64,000 nucleotides of DNA from Planctomyces sp. SH-PL62 (lineage in GTDB: Bacteria > Planctomycetota > Planctomycetia > Isosphaerales > Isosphaeraceae): contig NZ_CP011273.1 of assembly GCF_001610895.1 (NCBI RefSeq), positions 2,232,001-2,296,000 of the forward strand, given 5' to 3'. Positions 54,401 through 62,574 of this stretch are shown piece by piece. The notes under the pieces are model-generated. The model was not told the DNA's origin and did not search any database. It saw nothing but the letters and a program-made list of their open reading frames with translations. Both the position numbers and the translations under genes were made by a program. Each line of letters begins with the position of its first letter. Position 1 is the first letter of the stretch.

Positions 54401-54997
54401 GCGACGATCCGCGAGGGCCGGTCCGCCCCGTCGGCCGCGGCGCGCGAGGACGCCCTCGCCGCCGCCGAGACCCGGCGCGTCGTCGGCCTGATCGTCGAGG
54501 GGCGGTCCGACGAGGCGGCGGCGGCCCTGCGGGAGCTCGAGGCCCGCCTCCGAGGCCGACCCGAGCCGGCCGCCCGCGACCGGCTCTCCGAAGTCCTCTG
54601 GCTTCGGGCCCGCGTCGCGAGGCTCCAGGGCCGGGGCGAGGAGGCCGCCGACGCGGACGCCGGGCGAGTCGGCCTGTGGGACGCCCGATCCGCCCGAGGG
54701 CTCGTGGCTTCCGCCTCGCGCGCCGCCGCGAGGGCGTGCCTCGTGGGCTACGGCCGATCCCCGCTCCCGACCGCCGCCGGCGAGGCCGCCCGAGCGATCG
54801 ACGCCGACCGGGCGGCCGACGACCTGCGCCTCGCCCTGCACCTGGGCTACGACGACCGGGCCCGCCTCCGCGACGACCTCGGCCTGATGACCATCCTCGA
54901 CCGCGCCGCCGACCGAGCCCTCCACGACGACCTCGGCTTCCCCGACCCGCCGTTCGCACCCCCGCCGACTCCCCGCGACGATCCGAGCCCTCCATGA
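51491..54997 (+). CDS. Membrane-anchored serine/threonine protein kinase with TPR sensor domain
   Basis: A 1168-residue kinase. The ATG at 51491 follows a G-rich purine run. The kinase domain is at about 130-420: Gly loop HAKGGIGQVWKARD, Lys161 in VALKEL, catalytic loop CIHRDLKPGNIM near residue 271, metal loop DWGLAK (DFG replaced by DWG) near residue 291, and GTPSYMSPEQAVG. A single transmembrane helix near 455-475 (WAYAAAAALLGISLVATAAA) divides it from about 650 residues of TPR-like helices outside, such as ADALRSLDSAREVFEGLIRQ. This is the common Hanks-type architecture of planctomycetes. Activating signals and targets are unknown; the FHA protein at 17.1 kb is a conceivable reader. Confidence 0.92.
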   Translation: MSEGVGSGFDEQVLSAVLAGLTGAVSRESASSILAEWSRAPGASLAEMLQDLGGLDEERLRTLAALASAHYEAHGRDLGRSLAAWNVGADPLLGPTEADSLATLAAPSSGHPGEASAARAPSPSRPPYDERYELINIHAKGGIGQVWKARDRQLQRQVALKELQPPLAHRDDLRARFLLEAEITGKLEHPGIVPVYSLGEDEEGRPFYAMRFIQGDSLAVAIRDFHKSRTTAEAAGADPEQSWGVEFRQLLRRFLGACDTLEYAHSQGCIHRDLKPGNIMVGPYGETLVVDWGLAKVIGPGASADIPPSGEGSFTSSGSGTSPGDWIGTPSYMSPEQAVGDLQRIGPRSDVYSLGATLYELLTGEPPFRGADPHTVIAAVLRGPSPPKAVVRSIPPALESVCLKAMARSPRDRYDSAAALARDVDNWLADEPVSAHPEGPRERLSRWIRRHRTWAYAAAAALLGISLVATAAAFAINRAWRGERDAHVEAEHSFDLAQQAVDESFTRISQDTLLSREDSVDLRRLRAELLGTALKYYQGFVADRRDDPRLRRRLATAYHNVGVVQAVIASPREAVGPFASALSTWNELLGASPGDADLIAGRADTLRQLGKARNAMDQPRAALDVLNLAVADLESLAALPSPKPYLEVELADSLSDIAATEARLGRFEESRAASTRARQVLRRLLDADPGNAFYREALAEVINNQGYAAFTAGDSTAALDAFREFQGLCLDLLRDAPVDAPRPLRLVELLSLSYENVGDILTTRGLYDEADEAYAQSLARGSELATAHPSVQRYRMQLGRTYRERGHAQHRIGDDADALRSLDSAREVFEGLIRQDPDRATLHHHLARTWNTIGCFHDDLRDHEAALGPFRSAIAEHRLALAGAPDAPGYRFHFVLSLANLAEQYTDRGELDEAAPIAAEAARAALEVIRGDAALGGRFAICVDVAATIGDLTLQAGDAPGAIARFEELAATIREGRSAPSAAAREDALAAAETRRVVGLIVEGRSDEAAAALRELEARLRGRPEPAARDRLSEVLWLRARVARLQGRGEEAADADAGRVGLWDARSARGLVASASRAAARACLVGYGRSPLPTAAGEAARAIDADRAADDLRLALHLGYDDRARLRDDLGLMTILDRAADRALHDDLGFPDPPFAPPPTPRDDPSPP

Positions 54998-55111
54998 ATG
55001 CCTGCTAATCCATGTAAAGGAGCGCCGCGGACCGCGTAGAAATGTTTGCAATGTTCGCGACGCCTTCCCAGACCAACCGTCACGCCCCCTGGCCAACAAG
55101 AGGAGCATGAG

Positions 55112-55318
55112 ATGGCAGACAACGACGCCGGCACCACCACGGGAGCCACCGGGGCGACCGGAGCCTCCGGGGGTACCTCCGGCGACCCCCAGCCGAGTTC
55201 GATCGTGGGCTCCCCCGAGACGAACCCGACCCCTCCTGGCAGCACCGGAGCCACCGGGGCCACGGGAGCCACCGGGGCTACCGGCGGCACCGGAGCCACT
55301 GGAGCCACCGGGCCTTGA
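55112..55318 (+). CDS. Collagen-like GAT-repeat protein, 68 residues, possibly truncated by a frameshift
   Basis: AAGAGGAG precedes the ATG at 55112. The protein is MADNDAGTTTGATGATGASG, a Pro/Ser-rich spacer with SSIVGSPETNPTPPGS, then seven Gly-X-Thr triplets ending GATGP. There is no signal peptide. Directly after the stop, another frame reads RPNSIVGSPDAIPAPSGGRE before a stop at 55392, a repeat of the internal SSIVGSPET segment at protein and DNA level (21 identical bases at 55199 and 55326). One missing base in the final GGG would fuse both parts into about 94 residues. The intact form may therefore be longer. Confidence 0.6.
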   Translation: MADNDAGTTTGATGATGASGGTSGDPQPSSIVGSPETNPTPPGSTGATGATGATGATGGTGATGATGP

Positions 55319-55398
55319 GGCCGAATTCGATCGTGGGCTCCCCCGACGCGATCCCGGCCCCTTCGGGCGGTCGAGAAGGCGACGACCAGTGACTTGAA

Positions 55399-55429
55399 GC
55401 GGACCGTCCCGTCAGACGGGGCGGTCCGC
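55399..55429. terminator. Bidirectional hairpin terminator
   Basis: GCGGACCG and CGGTCCGC flank CCCGT-CAG-ACGGG, giving a 31-base nearly perfect stem with one T-G pair. It lies between the convergent collagen-like and cytidylate-kinase-like genes and overlaps the latter's stop codon. Confidence 0.75.
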
Positions 55430-56332
55430 GGCGTCGGGCGCGACCGTCGGCGGCGCGTCGACGATCGGCGGCGGCGGCGGCCCGACCGGGCCCGGCGTCG
55501 CGGCCGTCGCGCGGGCGGTCGGCGAGTCGACGGGGGGGATCGTCCAGGGCGCGGCGCCCGAGGAAGTTCCGACGACGGCCGGCGCGCCCGGTCGGCCCGC
55601 CTCGACGGCCCGGATGATGACCTCGGCGGCGATCTCCAGGCTCAGGCTGTGGGAATCGAGCACCAGGTCGTAGTTGTGCGGATCGGCGCTGTTGACCCGG
55701 TGCATCGTCCGCTCGAACGCCGCGCGGCGGGCGTCCAGGTCCTTCGCGGCCCGCCTCGCCGTCCGGGGCGACACCCCCATCCGCTCGCCCAGCCGATACG
55801 CCCTGGCCTTCAACGGGGCCACGACCCGCACCGACAGGGTCGTCTCGCGCGGCAGGAGGAACCCGGCACCGCGCCCCACCAGCACCGATTGCCCCGCGCG
55901 GCCGATCGCCTCCAGCAGCTTCGCCAGGTGGTCGAGGTAGGCTTCCTGGGGGGCGTAATGCTCCTCGCGGAGCGGCAGCAGCCAGTCCTGGATGACGCTG
56001 GGGGCCAGCTCGTCGAACGTCCGGACCTCGTCGACCGTCGTCTGCATCCGGTGGGCGATCGCTTCCAGCAGCTCGTGGTCGAAGACCTTCCAGCCCAGTC
56101 GACGCCCCACCATCCGCGCGATCGCGCCGCCGCCGGCGCCGGCCTCGCGGCTGATGCAGATGTTCTGGAACCGCGCCGAACGCCCGGTGGTCAGGGGGAG
56201 TTCGCGCTCGTCCTCGCCCCAGCCCAGGAGCCAACGGACGACGGACCGGGGCCATTCGCCCAGCCCCCCCCAGCCGCGCTCGGGAGCCTGAGTCTCCGAC
56301 GTCGTGATCGAGAACGGTTCCCACGCGCTCAT
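55412..56332 (-). CDS. Cytidylate kinase-like family protein
   Basis: A 306-residue P-loop kinase relative. The ATG at 56332 (MSAWEPFSITTSETQAPERG) is chosen over an upstream frame without homology. After about 60 variable residues the family core begins ICISREAGAGGGAIARMVGR (modified P-loop), RLGWKVFDHELLEAIAHRMQ, then SVLVGRGAGFLLPRETTLSV with RVVAPLKAR and the arginine-rich lid RTARRAAKDLDARRAAF, and NSADPHNYDLVLDSHSLSLE. These are the marks of the AAA/cytidylate-kinase-like group, whose substrate is unknown. The last 60 residues are a Pro/Ala-rich tail. Confidence 0.83.
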   Translation of the reverse strand: MSAWEPFSITTSETQAPERGWGGLGEWPRSVVRWLLGWGEDERELPLTTGRSARFQNICISREAGAGGGAIARMVGRRLGWKVFDHELLEAIAHRMQTTVDEVRTFDELAPSVIQDWLLPLREEHYAPQEAYLDHLAKLLEAIGRAGQSVLVGRGAGFLLPRETTLSVRVVAPLKARAYRLGERMGVSPRTARRAAKDLDARRAAFERTMHRVNSADPHNYDLVLDSHSLSLEIAAEVIIRAVEAGRPGAPAVVGTSSGAAPWTIPPVDSPTARATAATPGPVGPPPPPIVDAPPTVAPDAADRPV

Positions 56333-56698
56333 AGTAGTCCGTGCCTCCTGGGGACCCTGTTCTCTGGCCAGTCTAGGGTTCGGCGCGCCCTTTGGAAAGC
56401 CGTCACAGCCCCCGGCGCGCGCCGAGGCGATCGGTCGATCCGACCGATTTCCTCCCAGAATGTAACTCTTACAAGGAGAAAGAGGCCGACGCAAGTCCTC
56501 GCGAAATTTGTCGATTTTCGCTCAAGTTTCGATTCCACCTGGAGTTCGGCCTCACCCTCGCGACCGTCCTGGGGGTCGGCATGCGGGTTGCTCTTACTGG
56601 GGATCGTCGGCGACGTCTGGAAGCGTCGGCGGCCCCGCAGAGAGCGGATCGGCCGCGTTCCCCGATCACGATGGACCTGAATGAAGGATCATTCCACG
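56333..56698. other. Divergent intergenic region
   Basis: About 365 bases between the cytidylate-kinase-like gene and a small plus-strand gene. It is AT-richer around 56455-56545 and contains the small repeat GTAACTCTTAC. It probably carries promoters for both sides; none is clear. Confidence 0.4.
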
Positions 56699-56911
56699 AT
56701 GAGAAATCGGCGTCACACCCTCTTGTGGATGAAGGATTTGATCGAGCATATGTCGCAGTGCCACGATCAGCTCCAGTGGGCCGAGGACGACCCGACCCAG
56801 TCGTTCCTCGCCGACTCGCTGCTGGGCGACCTGGTCGAATGCCAGAAGCTCTGCCAGGAACTCCGGGGGGATTCGCGGTCCCGCCCGTCCCGCGAGATGG
56901 CCTTCTCCTGA
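56699..56911 (+). CDS. Small hypothetical protein, 70 residues
   Basis: MRNRRHTLLWMKDLIEHMSQ, then CHDQLQWAEDDPTQSFLADS, LLGDLVECQKLCQELRG and a short Ser/Arg tail. It is helical with two or three Cys and no signal peptide. GAAGGA lies ten bases before the ATG at 56699; an in-frame ATG at 56681 has no ribosome binding site. I recall similar short proteins in this group of bacteria but no name. Codon bias is good. Confidence 0.65.
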   Translation: MRNRRHTLLWMKDLIEHMSQCHDQLQWAEDDPTQSFLADSLLGDLVECQKLCQELRGDSRSRPSREMAFS

Positions 56912-57034
56912 GCCCCTCGCGCCGTCCGCCGTCCCCGCTCGACGCCGAGCGGTGGCGGACCGGGCTCGTTTCCGCTATCGTCTAGGGTCGATCCGGTCCG
57001 CCCGACGCCCCGATGACGAGGCTTTGCCGCGCCC

Positions 57035-57829
57035 ATGACCCCGCCACCTGCCGAACCGCTCGCACGTTTCGCGGTCGACGACCTCCAGGTCCTCGTATTC
57101 GAGGATCGCGCCCAGGTCGGCCGCGCAGCCGCCGCGGCCGTGGCCCGCACGATCGCCGAGCGCCAGAAGGCCGCCGGTCGCGCCAACGTCGTCTTCGCCG
57201 CCGCCCCCAGCCAGAACGAGTTCCTCACCGCCCTGATCGCCGCCCAGGAGATCGACTGGGACCGCCTCGTCGCCTTCCACATGGACGAGTATTTCGGCCT
57301 GTCGAGCGACCACCCGGCCTCCTTCCGGCGCTACCTGCACGAGCACCTGTTCGGGCTCGTCGGGCTCGACGGCGACCGCCTCCGGCTCATCCCCGGCGAA
57401 CGCACCGAGCGTCCCTTGCGGACCTGCGTCGAATACGAGGATCTGCTCCTGGCGAACCCGATCGACGTCGTCTGCGCGGGGATCGGCGAGAACGGCCACC
57501 TGGCATTCAACGACCCCCCGGTCGCCGACTTCGCCGACCCGGTCCTCATCAAGATCGTCAAGCTCGACGAGGCCTGCCGGCTGCAGCAGGTCCACGACGG
57601 CTGCTTCGATCGGCTCGCCGACGTCCCCACCCATGCTTACTCGCTGACCGTCCCCGCCCTGCTCAGCGCGGACGTCGTCTCCGTGGTCGTCGTCGGCCCT
57701 CGCAAGGCCGACGCCGTGCTGGCCACCCTCAAGGGCCCCATCGGCGAATCCTGCCCCGCCTCGGCCCTCCGACGACGCCCCGGCGCGACCCTCTACCTGG
57801 ATCGCGACGCCGCCAGGCACGTCCTCTGA
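57035..57829 (+). CDS. Glucosamine-6-phosphate deaminase (NagB family)
   Basis: Converts glucosamine-6-phosphate to fructose-6-phosphate and ammonia. 264 residues. VVFAAAPSQNEFLTALIAAQ is the phosphate loop (the usual GSTP is changed to AAPS), FHMDEYFGLSSDHPASFRRY holds the catalytic Asp84, and VCAGIGENGHLAFNDPP contains the GIGxNGHIAFNDP signature. AYSLTVPALLSADVVSVVVV and LKGPIGESCPASALRRRPGA match the C-terminal part. The N-terminal loop change leaves some doubt about substrate, so a related sugar phosphate is possible. Confidence 0.88.
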   Translation: MTPPPAEPLARFAVDDLQVLVFEDRAQVGRAAAAAVARTIAERQKAAGRANVVFAAAPSQNEFLTALIAAQEIDWDRLVAFHMDEYFGLSSDHPASFRRYLHEHLFGLVGLDGDRLRLIPGERTERPLRTCVEYEDLLLANPIDVVCAGIGENGHLAFNDPPVADFADPVLIKIVKLDEACRLQQVHDGCFDRLADVPTHAYSLTVPALLSADVVSVVVVGPRKADAVLATLKGPIGESCPASALRRRPGATLYLDRDAARHVL

Positions 57830-57919
57830 ACCCGCCCGCTTGAAGCCAAGCCAATCCAACCCAACTTGACCGACCGTCGTATCACTCCCCATCGACCCTG
57901 GGGAAAGGGAGCCGGAATC

Positions 57920-58786
57920 GTGCGCTTCGTCACCGTCGAGACCGATCGAGGGCCGCGCGCCTGCGGCGTCAGGAATGAAGGCTACGTCGACCTGAACGCG
58001 GCCGACCCCGGCCTCCCCGCGAGCGTGAAGGCCATCCTCGCCCTGGGACCGGACGGCGTCCGCCGGGCCGCCGAGGCGACCGCGAAGGCCGCGACGACGA
58101 TCGACCCGGCGACGGTCAGGCTGCTCCCGCCGATCCCGGACCCCCAGAAGGTCCTCTGCATCGGCCTGAACTACCGCGACCACGCCATCGAGAGCGGCGC
58201 GGAGATCCCCGCCGAGCCGGTCCTGTTCAGCAAGTACCCCAACACGCTGATCGCCCACGGCGAGCCGATCGTCCTCCCCCCGGAAAGCGCCGAGGTCGAC
58301 TTCGAGGCCGAGCTGGTCGTCGTGATCGGCCGTGGCGGCCGCCGCATCCCCCGCGAGCGGGCGCTGGAGCACGTCGGCGGCTACATGCCCGGCCATGACG
58401 TCTCGGCCCGCGACTGGCAGCTCAACAAGCCCGCCAAGCAGTGGACCGCCGGCAAGACCTTCGACACCTTCGCCCCCACCGGCCCGGCGCTCACCTCGGC
58501 CGACGAGATCCCCGACCCCCAGGCCCTCGGCATCCGACTCCGGCTCAACGGCGAGACGATGCAGGACTCCTCGACCGCGCAGTTCATCTTCGGCGTGGCT
58601 GAGGTGGTCTCCTACCTCTCCAACATCATGACCCTCGCCCCCGGCGACCTCATCTTCACCGGGACCCCTCCCGGCGTCGGCATGGCGCGCAAGCCCCCCC
58701 GCTGGCTCAAGCCCGGCGACGTCGCCGAAGTCGAGATCGACGGCCTCGGCACCCTCCAGAACCCGGTCGTCGCCGAATCGCGGTGA
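57920..58786 (+). CDS. Fumarylacetoacetate hydrolase family protein
   Basis: A 288-residue enzyme of the FAH superfamily, which cleaves or decarboxylates beta-diketo acids or forms 2-keto-3-deoxy compounds. I use the GTG at 57920 (VRFVTVETDRGPRACGVRNE) with AAAGGGAG upstream. The catalytic domain has KVLCIGLNYRDHAIESGAEI, PVLFSKYPNTLIAHGEPIVL and metal ligands in VDFEAELVVVIGRGGRRIPR (ExE) and GYMPGHDVSARDWQ (Asp). The later GDLIFTGTPPGVGMARKPPR is the conserved Thr-Gly-Thr-Pro loop. The substrate is not determined. It follows the deaminase by 90 bases. Confidence 0.9.
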   Translation: MRFVTVETDRGPRACGVRNEGYVDLNAADPGLPASVKAILALGPDGVRRAAEATAKAATTIDPATVRLLPPIPDPQKVLCIGLNYRDHAIESGAEIPAEPVLFSKYPNTLIAHGEPIVLPPESAEVDFEAELVVVIGRGGRRIPRERALEHVGGYMPGHDVSARDWQLNKPAKQWTAGKTFDTFAPTGPALTSADEIPDPQALGIRLRLNGETMQDSSTAQFIFGVAEVVSYLSNIMTLAPGDLIFTGTPPGVGMARKPPRWLKPGDVAEVEIDGLGTLQNPVVAESR

Positions 58787-58810
58787 ACGATGCCTTGCAA
58801 GGCCGGGCCC

Positions 58811-58831
58811 GGCGGGACGTCTCATCCCGCC
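58811..58831. terminator. Hairpin between convergent genes
   Basis: GGCGGGA and TCCCGCC, seven bases apart, lie between the FAH-family and ABC ATPase stop codons. The stem is perfect but there is no T run. Confidence 0.5.
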
Positions 58832-58850
58832 GCGGCCCGCGCCTGCGGCC

Positions 58851-59555
58851 TCAGTCTTTCATGTGTTCCAGGTAGATCCGTTCCAGGTCGGCGTGATCGA
58901 CGGCCCCCGTCTTCAGGGTCTCGACGAGCCGGCCGTGCTTCATGATCCCGACCCTCGTCCCGGATTCCTTGGCGCGGAACAGGTCGTGGGTCGCCATGAG
59001 GATCGCCGTGCCGGCGTCGCTCATCCGCTTGAGCAGGACCGAGAATTCGTTGGACGCCTTGGGGTCGAGGCCGGACGTGGGCTCGTCGAGCAGCAGCACG
59101 TTCGCCCCCTTGGCCAGGGCCACGGCGATCCCGACCTTCTGGCGCATCCCCTTGGAATAAGTCGAGACGCGACGGTCGGCCGCCTCGTCGGGCAGGCCGG
59201 CGTCGGCGAGGAACGCGCGGATCTGCGCGTCGGAATACGGCCCCTTCCCGGAGAGCGCGGCGAAGTAGTCCAGGTTCTCCACGCCCGAGAGATTGCCGTA
59301 CAGCATCACCTGCTCGGGGATGTAGGCCAGGAACCGCTTGGTCTCCAGCGGATTTTCGGCCACGTCCAGGCCGTTGATCCGGGCCACGCCGGACGTCCTC
59401 GGCACGAAGTTCAGGAATAGGTTGATCGTGGTCGTCTTGCCGGCCCCGTTGGCGCCGAGCAGGCAGAAGACCTCGCCCGGCTCGATCTTGAGGTCAAGCG
59501 CCTCCAGGGCGACGGTGCCGTTGTAAGACTTCGAGAGGCCGACGGCTTCGAGCAT
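58851..59555 (-). CDS. ABC transporter ATP-binding protein
   Basis: A 234-residue ATPase of the ABC-2/NatA-like exporter group. Walker A LGANGAGKTTTINLFLN (Lys40), signature VSTYSKGMRQKVGIAVALAK, Walker B VLLLDEPTSGLDP and H-loop LMATHDLFRA. The signature YSKGMRQK is the form found with DUF3526-type permeases. It is the last gene of a three-gene minus-strand operon after two permeases. Substrate unknown; related systems serve copper-site maturation (NosFY) or gliding/envelope export. Confidence 0.93.
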   Translation of the reverse strand: MLEAVGLSKSYNGTVALEALDLKIEPGEVFCLLGANGAGKTTTINLFLNFVPRTSGVARINGLDVAENPLETKRFLAYIPEQVMLYGNLSGVENLDYFAALSGKGPYSDAQIRAFLADAGLPDEAADRRVSTYSKGMRQKVGIAVALAKGANVLLLDEPTSGLDPKASNEFSVLLKRMSDAGTAILMATHDLFRAKESGTRVGIMKHGRLVETLKTGAVDHADLERIYLEHMKD

Positions 59556-59610
59556 GGCGGTTGGAACCTTCCAGACTTGAACGGTGATCGGGGTTCGGTT
59601 CGACGGCCCT

Positions 59611-61050
59611 TCAGCCGGTGATCGGATAGCGACGGAGCGAGGCGAGGCCGCCGAGCGCCAGGATCGCGGCCGGGAGCGTCAGCCCCGCCAGGGCGGCGGC
59701 GACGCGCGGGGCGATCGCGGAGAGCGGCTGCTCGCGGAAGTGGAAGACGGGGATCGCCTCGAAGTCCTCGGGGGCGAATCGTTCCCGCCGCATGATCCTC
59801 GGGATGAAGAACTCCTGCCAGGCGCGGTGGTATTCGTCGACCTGGCCGAGGAAATCCTGGTGCCGCGCCAGGCTCGTCCCGCTCAGGTCGTTCAGGGCCT
59901 CCTGGGCCGCGACCGCCGGGGTGAGGAACCGCAGGCGATCGACGAGCGTCTGCTGCCGCGCGAGCTGCTCGTCGTAGCGGGCCATCACCGGCTCGATGGT
60001 CCGGTCGACCGAGGTCTGCACCGCCTGCAGCTTGACCAGGAAGTCGGCCGGGACCGGCGCCGACGAGGCCGGCGCAAGCTCGGGGTGGTCTTCATAATAC
60101 CTCGCCAGCAGGACGCTCCCCTGGGCCGACGCGTCCGCCGAGGCGTCGCGGATGGCCTGGACCAGCTCGACGCGGGAGGGGACGGGATGCAGGGTCGTCA
60201 CCACGACGTTGAGGAGCGCCGGGGCGACGACGACCAGCGCCATCCAGCACGCGACCAGGACGACGGCGTTGGTCGCCGACCTCCGCCCGAGCGCGTTCAC
60301 GGCCAGCGCCAGGCCGAACCAGAAAGCCCCGTAAGCGACGACCGTCCCGATCCAAAGGCCGACCCGCGCGAGCACTCCCTCCTGCCGCACGTCGACCCCG
60401 GCGAGCAAGCCTCCCGCCACCGAAAGGCCGATCGCCAGCGCCATGACGACCGCGGCGCGGGCCAGCACCTTGCCGAGCACCAGAGTGGAAAGCCCGACGG
60501 GCTGCGAGAGGGTCATCGCCAGCGTCCCCTGCTCGCGCTCGGCGGACAGGAGGTTGTAGGATAGCCCCAGGATCAGCAGCGGGAACAGGTAGACGACCAC
60601 GAACCCGAGATCGAACCGGCCCGTGAGCAGGTTCGTGGGGTTCTCGATCTCGTCGCCGGTGATGAAGGTCTGCTTGGTGCGGTTCGTCATCTTGAAATAG
60701 AACGGATACAGGTCCGCCTGTCCGACGACCATCGCGGCCAGCGGCCCCGGCGGGGCCATGGCGTAGCGCTGGCCCCGCGAGCCGGCGACCACCCCCGGCG
60801 TGCGCGGGTCGAGGAACGAGACGGGCGTCTCGCCGCCGGCGTCGGCCCGCGCGGCGTCCCGGCGCAGGTCGGCGAGGCGTTGCTCCTCATCCTGGGAGGC
60901 CGCGGCGAGGGTCTCCCGCTGGAAGCGGACCCAGGCGGAACCGTTGTAGACGCCGTAGGCCACGAACGCGCCGAGCAGCGCGACGAGCGGCCAGGCGGTC
61001 CGGTCGGCGGCCAGGCACCGCCAGTCGTGTCGCATGATTCGAGAAAGCAT
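59611..61050 (-). CDS. ABC-2 type permease, DUF3526 family (second permease)
   Basis: A 479-residue membrane protein: a first transmembrane segment at about 20-38 (AWPLVALLGAFVAYGVYNGS), a long extracytoplasmic loop, then segments around 150-170, 200-225, 235-255, 260-285 and a last one near 445-465. NLLSAEREQGTLAMTLSQPV with LVLGKVLARA is the characteristic cytoplasmic elbow of ABC-2 permeases. It is paired with the upstream permease (36-base gap) and the downstream ATPase (55-base gap). Confidence 0.87.
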   Translation of the reverse strand: MLSRIMRHDWRCLAADRTAWPLVALLGAFVAYGVYNGSAWVRFQRETLAAASQDEEQRLADLRRDAARADAGGETPVSFLDPRTPGVVAGSRGQRYAMAPPGPLAAMVVGQADLYPFYFKMTNRTKQTFITGDEIENPTNLLTGRFDLGFVVVYLFPLLILGLSYNLLSAEREQGTLAMTLSQPVGLSTLVLGKVLARAAVVMALAIGLSVAGGLLAGVDVRQEGVLARVGLWIGTVVAYGAFWFGLALAVNALGRRSATNAVVLVACWMALVVVAPALLNVVVTTLHPVPSRVELVQAIRDASADASAQGSVLLARYYEDHPELAPASSAPVPADFLVKLQAVQTSVDRTIEPVMARYDEQLARQQTLVDRLRFLTPAVAAQEALNDLSGTSLARHQDFLGQVDEYHRAWQEFFIPRIMRRERFAPEDFEAIPVFHFREQPLSAIAPRVAAALAGLTLPAAILALGGLASLRRYPITG

Positions 61051-61086
61051 GAACCCCGCCCGTCTCTGGAGCCGTCTATCTGTCGG

Positions 61087-62508
61087 TTAGGACGCCCGGA
61101 CGCGGGAGACCGCGACCAGCGCCAGGATCGTCGACGCCGCGCACCAGCCCGCCAGGACCGCCAGGTCGGGCCAGCGCCGCGACGCGACCCGGCCGAATCC
61201 GGGGGCGGTGTAGCTGAAGTCGGGGACCTTGGCCCAGAGGTCTCCCCCGGCGATGTATTCGCCCCCGGCCGCTTTCCCGTGCTCGGTGATGTCGTCGTTC
61301 ATCTCCTTGATGATCACCCGCCGATAGCGCTCGGCGGCGTCGGCGAAGTCGCGATGCTGGGCCGGGTCGGTCCCCGCCATCGCCATCGAGAGCGACCTCA
61401 CGGCGAGCAGGGGGGACCCCAGGGCCGCCGCGCGCTGGACGTCGTCCTGCCGCGCGAACGAATCCCAGAGCGCCGCGTAATGGGCGTCGAAGACGCGATA
61501 TCCGTGCTCTTCCGCCTCCTGCAAGGCGATCCCGGCGAAGCCCACCGGCAGGTCCTCCATGCGGTCGACCCCGTATTGCTTCATCACCCGGGCTTTGAGC
61601 GCGAGGGCTTTGGGGTCCGACGGGTCGTGGGCGTTCACGCCTTGCTTGAGCTCGCGGTCGATCGCCTGGCCGAAGCTCAGGGCCGACGGCGTCGGGTGAA
61701 TCCTCCTGGCGACGTCGACGGCCAGCCGGGGGATGATCAGGCCGTTGGCGATCCAGAAGGCGAGCAGGACGAGCAGCGCCGTACGCGCCGAGCCCGCCCA
61801 GGCCGACACGGCGATCGCGACGCCGATGAACACCCCGTAGTAGAGCAGGTAGCCGACGGCCATCGTCGCCATGCGGGGCAGCTCAGACGCCAGCGGCCCG
61901 GCGCCGGCCGCCGTCCCCAGCGCCAGCACGCCCGCCACGATCGCGGGGACGAGGAGCATGCCGAGCACGCCGGCGATCCCCAGGGCCTTGCCCAACGCGA
62001 GGTCTCGCGGCCGAACCCCCAGGCTCAGGACCTGGCGGAGCGTCCCCTGGTCGCGCTCGCCCGCGAACGCGGGGAACGCCAGCAGGATGATCAGGAGCGG
62101 GAGGAGCAGTTGCAACACGGCCGCCGCGCTCAGCTCCCCGAACCGGGCGACGGCCGTGGCGTCCTGCGCGGGTCGGTACTTGAACTCGTTCTGCTTGTGC
62201 GCCTCAAGCCAGACGGCGACCCCGGTGTAGGCGTCGACCCCCGGGTCCACCAGCGACAGCGGCGGCTTCGGCTTGAACCCATACGTCCCATAGTGGGCCG
62301 CCGAGTGCGGATTCTTCGACCCCTGGTCCAGCCACTGCCGGCGGGTCGCCCGGGTCGCCTCCTGGTGCTGGGCGTCCACGTCGCGGTGATGCTTCCATCC
62401 CATCGCCAGCGAGGCCAGGAGCAGGATCGTCACGACGACGGCCGCCCCCCGGAAGCGGCCGTCGCGCGCCATCTCGGTGAACTCTTTCCGGGCGATCCGG
62501 GCGATCAT
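61087..62508 (-). CDS. ABC-2 type permease, DUF3526 family (first permease)
   Basis: A 473-residue membrane protein starting MIARIARKEFTEMARDGRFR, the amphipathic entry helix typical of these permeases, then a transmembrane segment at 23-42. A loop of about 85 residues and further helices near 130-150, 170-200, 215-240, 245-265 and 450-468 follow. LAFPAFAGERDQGTLRQVLS with LGVRPRDLALGKALG is the conserved elbow. It is similar in layout to the next gene, so the exporter is a heterodimer that probably arose by duplication. Confidence 0.87.
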   Translation of the reverse strand: MIARIARKEFTEMARDGRFRGAAVVVTILLLASLAMGWKHHRDVDAQHQEATRATRRQWLDQGSKNPHSAAHYGTYGFKPKPPLSLVDPGVDAYTGVAVWLEAHKQNEFKYRPAQDATAVARFGELSAAAVLQLLLPLLIILLAFPAFAGERDQGTLRQVLSLGVRPRDLALGKALGIAGVLGMLLVPAIVAGVLALGTAAGAGPLASELPRMATMAVGYLLYYGVFIGVAIAVSAWAGSARTALLVLLAFWIANGLIIPRLAVDVARRIHPTPSALSFGQAIDRELKQGVNAHDPSDPKALALKARVMKQYGVDRMEDLPVGFAGIALQEAEEHGYRVFDAHYAALWDSFARQDDVQRAAALGSPLLAVRSLSMAMAGTDPAQHRDFADAAERYRRVIIKEMNDDITEHGKAAGGEYIAGGDLWAKVPDFSYTAPGFGRVASRRWPDLAVLAGWCAASTILALVAVSRVRAS

Positions 62509-62574
62509 ACCAGCGGCTCCGGGGGAGGGGAGGATCGGTCGTCTCGGGCGACGGGTCCGGTTTGCGTTTCCGAT

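Noticed and set aside
51722-55108. Open frame of more than 1100 codons on the minus strand opposite the kinase gene
   Set aside because: No domains and no start signals; the plus strand encodes an intact Hanks-type kinase.
54847-55308. Val/Ala/Pro repeat protein on the minus strand of the collagen-like gene
   Set aside because: It is the complement of the Gly-X-Thr repeats; the plus strand has the ribosome binding site.
55112-55318. CRISPR array in the short repeats of the collagen-like gene
   Set aside because: Repeats are three- and nine-base coding units without unique spacers.
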